Positions 57,466-64,000 of a stretch of 64,000 bases of DNA are shown piece by piece. This stretch comes from Uliginosibacterium aquaticum (GTDB lineage Bacteria; Pseudomonadota; Gammaproteobacteria; Burkholderiales; Rhodocyclaceae): positions 1,116,001 through 1,180,000 of the forward strand of contig NZ_JABCSC020000001.1 of NCBI RefSeq assembly GCF_012972705.2, read 5' to 3'. Positions within the stretch are counted from its first letter, which is position 1, and each line of letters begins with the position of its first letter. The notes under the pieces were generated by a model that saw only the letters and a list, made by a program, of their open reading frames with translations, was not told the DNA's origin and did no database searches. A program made the translations under genes and the position numbers.

Positions 57466-58587
57466 TCAGTGTTCGGCTGCGCCCCAGAGTTGATGAAAGT
57501 TCACGCCGATCATGATTCTGTCCAGCGAAAGGGCCATGCCTACGGCGGCACTTGGGTCGGTTGCGGTATGGCGGATGACCGGCTTGAGTGACGGCATGCC
57601 GCTGGCGTTCATGAGGGTCGCAATGACGGGGGACTTTGCGTTCGGCCCGCGCTTGAGGACAACTCCGGTTTCGCCACTAACGAGCCTGACGATGGTGCCG
57701 GGCGGGTAGATGCCGATTTCTTTCACGAGCATTGCAGGGAAGGGGTTTTTCCCGCCATGTGCGAGTTTTGTGAATACAGATTTGGTGGCTTCGCTGGCGA
57801 TCATCGGCTTGCGATGAGAGCGCGGACTGACCTTGGCGCAAAAGACGTCTGCCGTGTGGACCAGCATGGCCAGATCGCTCGGTGTGCGGACCTTGCGCGG
57901 GTAACCAAGGCCTTCCGGTGTTTCGTGGTGCTCAAGCACGGCGCGTAGCCACTCGTCATCTTCCACGCCGCAAACGATCAGCTGGCGAGCGCTTTCGGCA
58001 GGGTGATTGTTGATGGCGGTACGCTGCTGTGGTGAGAGTTTTTCCTGTTGGTTGCACAGGCGCAGTTGCAGTTCAAGCATGGCGATGTTCATCGTCAGTG
58101 CGGCACAGACGAGGCTGGTCCGCTCTGCGGCACTCCAGTTAGCGGAGCGGGCGACCATGTCGGCGATCAGGGCGGTATGCAGGCTGTGGGCGACCGGATA
58201 ATTGCGTTGATCCAGCAGCATGATTGCAGCCAGGGCCAGATCCGGGCTGCGCTCTGAGATCAGCATCGCCTGGCGTGCGAGGCGGGTAATTTCGGGTTGC
58301 ATGCTGCCGTCTTGAGGCATGGCTTCGGCAATGAAAGCCAGGTGGGCCTGGACGCTTTCCCAGAGTGACATTGCATCGTACCGGGCCGGGGTATTTTCGG
58401 CTTCATGCTTGCGGTACTCGGCAGCATTCACATACATGCCGCGTTCGATGAGGGTTGCGATCTGGTCGTCGCTCTGGATCACAAAGCCCTTGCGTAGGAG
58501 CAGATGGCCACTGCCGTCATAGACATCCCATGGCAGAGGCTGGTCCAGTTTCAGTTGATCGGGTTCCAGCCGGTGCATTTCGGCCAT
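57466..58587 (-). CDS. HD-GYP-like protein with altered HD motif
   Basis: A 373-residue cytoplasmic protein starting at MAEMHRLEPD after GGGGGAG. The N-terminal part (about 1-120) resembles DUF3391-type leaders of HD-GYP proteins. The second part has HSLHTALIADMVAR, NNHPAESARQL, LEHHETPEGLGYPRKV with the GYP signature, and LVHTADVFCAK. Where active c-di-GMP phosphodiesterases have HDIG, this protein reads LTMNIAMLEL, so the metal-binding HD pair is missing. It may therefore bind rather than hydrolyse c-di-GMP. It is convergent with the diguanylate cyclase gene. Confidence 0.85.
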   Translation of the reverse strand: MAEMHRLEPDQLKLDQPLPWDVYDGSGHLLLRKGFVIQSDDQIATLIERGMYVNAAEYRKHEAENTPARYDAMSLWESVQAHLAFIAEAMPQDGSMQPEITRLARQAMLISERSPDLALAAIMLLDQRNYPVAHSLHTALIADMVARSANWSAAERTSLVCAALTMNIAMLELQLRLCNQQEKLSPQQRTAINNHPAESARQLIVCGVEDDEWLRAVLEHHETPEGLGYPRKVRTPSDLAMLVHTADVFCAKVSPRSHRKPMIASEATKSVFTKLAHGGKNPFPAMLVKEIGIYPPGTIVRLVSGETGVVLKRGPNAKSPVIATLMNASGMPSLKPVIRHTATDPSAAVGMALSLDRIMIGVNFHQLWGAAEH

Positions 58588-58883
58588 GACTACGCTCCCC
58601 CAAAGCATCACACATTGCCGGTCGGCGCGCCGGAATGCTGTTTTATTACGGCCCTTCCGTCCGGAAACTAAGTCAGGGAAAACCGGGGTGCCCCTTCTTG
58701 TGTGGTTGCAAGGCCATGCCTGAGTATGACGAGCTAGCCGTTTAGAGCGGGGAGTGCAGGAATAAGGCTTGTTCTTTGCCGCTTTGCCTGACGTGCTCAA
58801 ACACCTGAGCTCGTACACAATTCTGGGTATGCGCCCCAGCTGTGAGAGACGCTTTCTAATCTGTTCATGATGAAAACCACCCC

Positions 58884-60767
58884 ATGCCAACCCTGAAAAC
58901 TGCGAAGCCAACGCCTAGTGACCAGCTTGCGAAATTGCTGGGAGGTGCCGTCGTGCTGCTATTGCTGGACTATGGGCGGGATGTTCTGGTCCCCATCGTT
59001 CTGGCCATTTTTCTCGGTTTACTTGTTGCCCCGCTGATCCGCCAGCTTCGCCATTGGGGGCTGGGGCAGGTGCAGGCGGTGGCGATTTCGGTTTTTCTGC
59101 TTTTCGCTGCTGTTTCGATCACGGCGGTTGTGCTCGGATCTCAGGCCATCCGTTTGGCGAGCAGCTTGCCGCAATATGAGTCGACCATCCGCAACAAGCT
59201 CCAGACGCTGGATCGTTTGACGCTCGGCAAGCTGGATGCGTTGCTGACCCAGGCCGATCATTTGGTGAACAAGTTGTCACCAGAGCCGCCTGCCAAAACT
59301 GTTTTGCCTCCGCTGATTGCTTCGCCAGGACTGGACGGCCGTGAGCAACCGGTGAAAGTGCAGATTGCTGAGCCTCACCCCAAGCCCCTCGAGATCATTT
59401 CCAAGCTAGCCGAGCGGATTGTGCCTCCCCTTGAGACAGGGGGAATCGTCTTCATTCTGCTGGTGTTCATCCTGCTTGATTTTGATTTGATGCGCGATCG
59501 TTTGATCCGCCTTGCGGGGGGCAGCAATCTGCGCGCCACAACACAGGCGATTACGGACGCAACCGAGCGTCTGTCACGTTTCTTTGTGTCCCAGTTCGCA
59601 GTGAATGCGCTGGTGGGCAGCCTGGTCGCCGCCGGTTTGGGCTTGGCGGGGATCAGTGGTGCTTTGTTCTGGGGGGCACTCACTGCGGTGTCGCGTTTTG
59701 TGCCTTATATCGGCATCTGGTTGGCGGCAGGAGCGGCGCTGCTGATGTCAGCCGCCATGGCTGAGGGATGGGCACCCGTGGTCCATACGCTGCTCGTGTT
59801 CATGTTTGTCGAGATTGTGGTTGCACAGTTCTTCGAGCCCAAACTGTATGGCCACTCCACTGGTTTGTCGCCGCTCTCGGTGGTGATTTCAGCCATCTTC
59901 TGGAGCGCTTTGTGGGGCCCGGTCGGACTGATTCTGTCCACACCGCTGACGCTGTGTCTGGTGGTGGCGGGGCGTTACGTGCCTGCATTGAATTTTCTTG
60001 AAATTCTGCTGGGAGACCTGCCTGCACTGAGTCATGCCGAGCGTTTCTATCAGCGTGCACTCTCGGGAGATGCTCCGGAACTGGTGCGCGGGCTCAGGCA
60101 GTTTCTGAAGGACAAGCCGTTGCGCGAGTACTGCGACCAGGTTTTGCTGGGTTCGGTCAAGTTGGCCTATATCGACTTCGGTGAGCACGAAATCACCCGG
60201 GATGAGCAGGCGCACATGAACAGGGCGGTTTCTGGCTTGATTGAGGCGATGTCGCGCAAGCGTTCCTTGCGGCGGAGTTCGATCCAGGGCTCTGTACTGC
60301 GCATTACGGCACCGGATAACGGCACTCCGGACAGCTATCGCAGCCTGAATCCACGGCGGGACTGCAGCATCCTGGTGACGGATATCGGTGATCCGGTTGC
60401 CATCGTTGTTGCAAAGGCGTGCGTCAACGTGCTGCATAGCGAGGAGTTTGAGGCGCGCTATCTGAGTCATGGCGCGCTGGCCGAAATTGAGGCGGATGCC
60501 GATATTCCGCTTGTCTTCATTAGCTGTGTGGCGCCTGAAGATCATGCCCGGGCTTTGGCGCAGAGCGTTGCTGAGTTGCGTCGGCGTTTACCTGGGGCCC
60601 ACCTGGTTGTCATGCGCGTACTGGAGGAGATTGAAGCACCTTTTGCGCGCCCTGCATATTCAGAATGCGGGGCGGATGCCATGGTCCGCAGCTATCAGGA
60701 AATGGTCGATACCTGCTTCCGGTGCTTGGCTCGCCAGAGCGGCGAGGCGACTGACTTGGAGGTTTGA
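58884..60767 (+). CDS. AI-2E/PerM family transporter with soluble C-terminal extension
   Basis: A 627-residue membrane protein. Residues 1-375 match the AI-2E transporter (PerM/YdiK) family: paired N-terminal helices (VVLLLLDYGRDVLVPIVLAI), a periplasmic-type region, then FVSQFAVNALVGSLVAAGLG, ALTAVSRFVPYIG and the signature FFEPKLYGHSTGLSPLSVVI. The family usually ends near 350-370. Here about 250 soluble residues follow. The end part (VFISCVAPEDHARALAQSVA, ELRRRLPGAHLVVMRV) resembles the corrinoid-binding or B12-like Rossmann folds of regulators, without an obvious His ligand. The transported substrate is unknown. Confidence 0.85.
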   Translation: MPTLKTAKPTPSDQLAKLLGGAVVLLLLDYGRDVLVPIVLAIFLGLLVAPLIRQLRHWGLGQVQAVAISVFLLFAAVSITAVVLGSQAIRLASSLPQYESTIRNKLQTLDRLTLGKLDALLTQADHLVNKLSPEPPAKTVLPPLIASPGLDGREQPVKVQIAEPHPKPLEIISKLAERIVPPLETGGIVFILLVFILLDFDLMRDRLIRLAGGSNLRATTQAITDATERLSRFFVSQFAVNALVGSLVAAGLGLAGISGALFWGALTAVSRFVPYIGIWLAAGAALLMSAAMAEGWAPVVHTLLVFMFVEIVVAQFFEPKLYGHSTGLSPLSVVISAIFWSALWGPVGLILSTPLTLCLVVAGRYVPALNFLEILLGDLPALSHAERFYQRALSGDAPELVRGLRQFLKDKPLREYCDQVLLGSVKLAYIDFGEHEITRDEQAHMNRAVSGLIEAMSRKRSLRRSSIQGSVLRITAPDNGTPDSYRSLNPRRDCSILVTDIGDPVAIVVAKACVNVLHSEEFEARYLSHGALAEIEADADIPLVFISCVAPEDHARALAQSVAELRRRLPGAHLVVMRVLEEIEAPFARPAYSECGADAMVRSYQEMVDTCFRCLARQSGEATDLEV

Positions 60768-60814
60768 GAGGTTTGTCAGCTGCCTGACCTGGTCGTGTCT
60801 GTACTCCGGCTCCC

Positions 60815-63202
60815 TTATAAAGGCTGACTCGCCGAAGGCGCTGGAGCCGATGCTGCAGACACCGGCGCGGAACCGGCTGGGAGCGGGGCGCTGCCGGGCG
60901 CAACAGGCTCGGCCGGGGCCGACTCGCTGGCCGGCGGCGCTTCTGGTGCCGAGGCCTCGGCTTGCGGGGCACTGGCCGCCGGTTCTGTAGCGGGCGCAGG
61001 GCGGGGCGGGGCGGGCGTTTCGACCGGCGTTTCGGCGCCGAAAACCGAGTCATACCATTTGTGCAACTGGCCGAGCAGGGTGTCGTCTACGGCCCTGGCG
61101 AAGCGAGCGTCGGTTTCGACGATGCGCGCACCCTGAGCGCGGGCGAAGAAATCACCGACGATGGGCAGCGCGCTGTGTGCGCCCTGGCCCCAGTAGTCGC
61201 TGCGCAGGGTGATGCGCGCGTCATTGAAGCCGACCCAGGCGCCGCCGACGAGTTGCGGGTGCATGAGGATGAACCAGCCATCGGTGTTGCCCTGGGTGGT
61301 GCCGGTCTTGCCGGCCAGATCGCCCTTTACGCCCCAGGCGCGCACGCCTGCGCCGGTGCCACGGGTAACCACGCCGCGCATGGCGTCCACCAGCGTATCC
61401 AGCGCAGCCGCGGAGATGGTGCGCTCCGGCGCGCTGGGCTGGAATTCGGCGAGCACTTTCCCGTTGCGATCTTCGATGCGTGCGACCATGTACGGCGCGC
61501 GGTAGCGGCCTTCGTCGGCAATCGTGGCGTAGGCCGAGACCATCTCGTAGAGGGTGACCGGGCTGGTTCCGAGTGCCAGCGAGGGCACTTCATCGAGCTT
61601 GCTTTCACGCACCCCCATGGCGCGCGCCAGATGCGCGACGCGGGCGGGGCCGACTTGCTGCATGACTTGCGCGGTGATGCGGTTGCGCGACAGGGCGAGG
61701 CCGGTGGCGAGCGTCATGGGTTCATTGCTGGGCGGCTCGGCGTCGTCAGGCCGCCATACTTCGTTGCCGCCAAGCGGGATTTCGACCGGTGCGTCGAGGA
61801 AACTGTCGTCCGGCTTCATGCCTTGCGCGAAGGCCGCGCCATACACGAAGGGCTTGAAGGTGGAGCCGGGCTGGCGGCGGGCCTGATGAACGTGGTCCCA
61901 GGCGTCGTCGGCAAAATCGCGGCTGCCGACCCAGGCGCGCACTGCGCCGTCGCGCGGGTCGATGGCGAGGAAGCCGGCCTGCACGCGGGTCTTGTCCTCG
62001 CGTAGCTGGCGCAGGAAGCTGGCGTCGCGGCTGAGGCGCTTCAGCACCGTTTCGGGTGCTTCACCGGCTTCGATGGCTTCCGCATACGGCTTGCATTCGC
62101 GGATCAGGGTTTCGACGATGCGGTGACCGGCGCGCCACTGACCAGCCCAGGCGTTGTCCGCAATGCCTTGCAGCTGGCGGCCGCGTTGCTCCACGGCACG
62201 TGTGGCGTATTTCTGCAGACGCGAGTCGAGTGTGGTGACGACCACGAGGCCATCGGTGTAGATGTCATAGTCATTCTTGTCGGCCCAGTCGATGAGCCAG
62301 CGCTTGAGCTGGGCGGTGAAGTGCGGGGCTTCGCCGGGCTCCACGCTCTGGCGCTCGAAATCGAGCTTGAGCGGGCGTTTGGCCAATGCTTCGTAGCGAC
62401 TGGCGGAGAGCTTGTCCTGGCGCGCCATGAGCTCCAGCACGAGGTTGCGCCGCTCGCGGGCGCGCTCGGGGTTCTGTACCGGGTTGTAGTAGGCCGTACC
62501 CTTGAGCATGCCGATCAGGGTGGCGCTTTCGAGCAGATCCAGCTCACGCGCGGGTTTACCGAAGTAGGTGCGCGCGCCCATGTCGATGCCGTAGGCGTTG
62601 TAGAGGAAGGGTACTGTGTTGAGATAGGTTTCGAGGATCTGCGGTTTGGTGTACAGCGCCTCGATCTTCAGCGCAGTGATGGCTTCCTTGAGCTTGCGGT
62701 TGATGTTCTGGCGGCGGCCGATTTCCTCGGGGAAGAGGTTGCGTGCGAGCTGTTGGGTGATCGTGGAGCCGCCCTGGGTGTCGCCCTGCAAGGTGGCGAG
62801 AAAGGCACCTCCCAGCCGATAGAAGTCGATGCCGAAGTGGTCGTAGAAGCGCTTGTCTTCGGTGGCGATCAGGGCGTCGATGACGCGCGGCGAGATGGCG
62901 TCCAGCGCAACCCAGTCCCGGTTGCCGCGCTTGAAGCTGGCGAGTTCCTTGCCGTCCAGGGTGAGCACACGGGTGGGCGATTCATCGCGTGCCTTGCGGA
63001 TATCCGAGATGCCTGGGGTGAAGGGGATCAGCAGCAGCGTCCACAGCAAGAGGAGCGCCGGGGGCAGGGCCAGCAGACCGAGGATCTCGCGCCACCCGGG
63101 GTGGCGCAGGCGCTGCAGCAGGCTTTGCAGCCAGGGCGGCAGCCTTGCGTGCAGCTGGGTGATCAGCGAGGTCCAGTTCAGTTCGGGCAGGCGGAGGGGC
63201 AC
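60815..63202 (-). CDS. Class A penicillin-binding protein (bifunctional transglycosylase/transpeptidase)
   Basis: A 795-residue peptidoglycan synthase. One membrane helix lies at about 41-61. The GT51 glycosyltransferase domain follows with the catalytic Glu (E115 in ATEDKRFYDHFG) and GGSTITQQLARNLF. The transpeptidase domain has SxxK (S447-K450 in PGSTFKPF), SxN (S505-N507) and KTG (632-634). The last 60 residues are a Pro/Ala/Ser/Glu-rich low-complexity tail. The size and motifs suit the PBP1A/1C-type group; I do not assign mrcA or mrcB. It is convergent with the AI-2E gene. Confidence 0.93.
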   Translation of the reverse strand: MPLRLPELNWTSLITQLHARLPPWLQSLLQRLRHPGWREILGLLALPPALLLLWTLLLIPFTPGISDIRKARDESPTRVLTLDGKELASFKRGNRDWVALDAISPRVIDALIATEDKRFYDHFGIDFYRLGGAFLATLQGDTQGGSTITQQLARNLFPEEIGRRQNINRKLKEAITALKIEALYTKPQILETYLNTVPFLYNAYGIDMGARTYFGKPARELDLLESATLIGMLKGTAYYNPVQNPERARERRNLVLELMARQDKLSASRYEALAKRPLKLDFERQSVEPGEAPHFTAQLKRWLIDWADKNDYDIYTDGLVVVTTLDSRLQKYATRAVEQRGRQLQGIADNAWAGQWRAGHRIVETLIRECKPYAEAIEAGEAPETVLKRLSRDASFLRQLREDKTRVQAGFLAIDPRDGAVRAWVGSRDFADDAWDHVHQARRQPGSTFKPFVYGAAFAQGMKPDDSFLDAPVEIPLGGNEVWRPDDAEPPSNEPMTLATGLALSRNRITAQVMQQVGPARVAHLARAMGVRESKLDEVPSLALGTSPVTLYEMVSAYATIADEGRYRAPYMVARIEDRNGKVLAEFQPSAPERTISAAALDTLVDAMRGVVTRGTGAGVRAWGVKGDLAGKTGTTQGNTDGWFILMHPQLVGGAWVGFNDARITLRSDYWGQGAHSALPIVGDFFARAQGARIVETDARFARAVDDTLLGQLHKWYDSVFGAETPVETPAPPRPAPATEPAASAPQAEASAPEAPPASESAPAEPVAPGSAPLPAGSAPVSAASAPAPSASQPL

Positions 63203-63396
63203 GGCGGTTCGGGCGTTGGATCGGCCTGCGCATTATGCGCGCAAGGCGCCGCGGCAACAGTCCGCCGCTGCTGCCGGCCGGTCGTCGAGATTGGCTTGGT
63301 GCCGCGCAGCCGGCTCAGTGAGCATCACTCCCGAAGCCGCCAGCGGGCTCTTTCAGGTGCTGGCCCGAATTCGTCATATCTCCGGGGAGAGTCATC

Positions 63397-64000
63397 TTGC
63401 ACAAGCCATTGAAGCCCTTGAAAAACTTCCTGCTCCTGGCCGCACTGCTGTTGAGCGCCGGCGCACAGGCAGCCAATACGCCTTTCGAGATCACCGACAA
63501 TATGATGCCCGGCTGGAACCTGGGCAATGCGCTGGATTCCATTGGTGGTGAAACCAACTGGGGTAACCCGAAGACGACCCAGGCCATGATCGATGCGGTG
63601 GCCAAGGCGGGCTTCAAGACCGTGCGCGTGCCGGTGTCCTGGGACGATTACGCCACTGGTAGCGGCTACACGATCAGCAGCACCTGGATGAGCCGGGTGG
63701 AAGAGGTGGTGAATTACGCGCTGAAGAACAATCTGTACGTGATCATCAATGTGCATCACACGCAGAATGGCTGGCTCAACACCACCTACGCCAATGAAGC
63801 TGCAGCTAAGGATCGCCTCAGCAAGTACTGGCAGCAGATCGGCACGCGCTTCAAGGGGTATGGCGACAAGCTGATCTTCGAAACCATGAACGAGCCGCGC
63901 AATGGTGACGACTGGTGGGGCACGGCCGAGACCTTTGCAGTGATCAACAGCCTCAACAAGGCCGCACTGACGACGATCCGCGCCACCGGCGGCAACAACG
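63397..64000 (+). CDS. Secreted GH5 glycosidase (endoglucanase type), 5' part
   Basis: The frame begins at a TTG behind GGGGAGA with six-base spacing and runs off the window after 201 codons. A signal peptide (about 1-27, LLLAALLLSAGAQAA) leads into a GH5 barrel: MPGWNLGNALDSIGG, TVRVPVSWDDY, IINVHHTQNGWL, and FETMNEPRNG with the acid/base Glu (about E166). The nucleophile Glu is beyond the edge. NLGNALD and the TMNEPR signature match the GH5_2/GH5_4-like cellulases. No ATG start fits. Divergent from the PBP gene. Confidence 0.88.
   Translation, partial: MHKPLKPLKNFLLLAALLLSAGAQAANTPFEITDNMMPGWNLGNALDSIGGETNWGNPKTTQAMIDAVAKAGFKTVRVPVSWDDYATGSGYTISSTWMSRVEEVVNYALKNNLYVIINVHHTQNGWLNTTYANEAAAKDRLSKYWQQIGTRFKGYGDKLIFETMNEPRNGDDWWGTAETFAVINSLNKAALTTIRATGGNN

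Noticed and set aside
62123-63412. 429-residue plus-strand frame
   Set aside because: It is a shadow of the class A PBP and ends inside the true GH5 gene in another frame.

Overview
The window looks like chromosome from a high-GC betaproteobacterium, most likely of Rhodocyclales type. This is an inference from gene order (his genes, HIT protein, tatABC, HtrA-type protease, Nif3 protein) and from the genes present; no rRNA is visible. The organism appears to be a motile plant-polysaccharide degrader. It encodes two GH5 cellulase-type enzymes, a pectin methylesterase and PL1 and PL9 pectate lyases. Several of its exported proteins carry long Ser/Ala linkers of the kind seen in Cellvibrio-like degraders.

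Layout. 0-10.8 kb is a core block: the end of hisH, then hisA-hisF-hisI-hisE, a HIT protein, tatABC, a convergent HtrA/DegQ protease, a Nif3-like protein, slyD, a small exported BamE-like protein, rimO and an FAD-linked oxidase. 10.9-11.7 kb holds six tRNA genes: an Ala-Glu-Asp trio present twice, with a good promoter and a terminator. 11.7-19.7 kb holds a DUF3568-type lipoprotein, hflX, a GH5-CBM2 cellulase, glpQ, a phytase-like esterase and phhB. 19.8-30.2 kb is the pectin region: pectinesterase, acyl-CoA ligase, an exported intradiol dioxygenase-like lipoprotein, a ferritin-like DUF455 protein, DUF2789, and divergent PL1 and PL9 pectate lyases. 30.2-36.5 kb holds a PadR/DUF3861 pair with twin operators, argG, an ACT protein, an RpiB-type isomerase, and an ArsR-led cluster (two SRPBCC proteins, GFA, VOC). 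36.8-41.5 kb holds a patatin-like protein, a 264-bp MITE-like element inserted at its stop codon, a chemoreceptor behind a sigma-28-like promoter, and a tandem array of eight REP/BIME units of about 135 bp.

41.6-54 kb is accessory: a four-TM protein, a PH-domain protein, a helicase remnant, an ankyrin protein with a J-like N terminus lacking HPD, a serine hydrolase flanked by two 91-bp direct repeats, an orphan TRAP binding protein, and a DUF4874/4832-type lipoprotein whose N-terminal coding region is interrupted by a REP-like element. 54-63 kb returns to signalling and envelope genes: a second chemoreceptor, a diguanylate cyclase, a degenerate HD-GYP protein, an AI-2E-type transporter with a soluble tail and a class A PBP. 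A second GH5 gene, starting at TTG, runs off the right end.

How the genes fit together. The pectinesterase would demethylate pectin and PL1/PL9 would cleave it to unsaturated oligogalacturonides. The RpiB-type isomerase could act on the resulting deoxy-uronate (inference). The cellulases attack the associated glucan. The chemoreceptors and the c-di-GMP genes would tune motility and attachment. The least explained items are the BIME array, the repeat-flanked hydrolase, the J-like/ankyrin membrane protein, the four-Cys module on PL1 and the linker-bearing dioxygenase lipoprotein.
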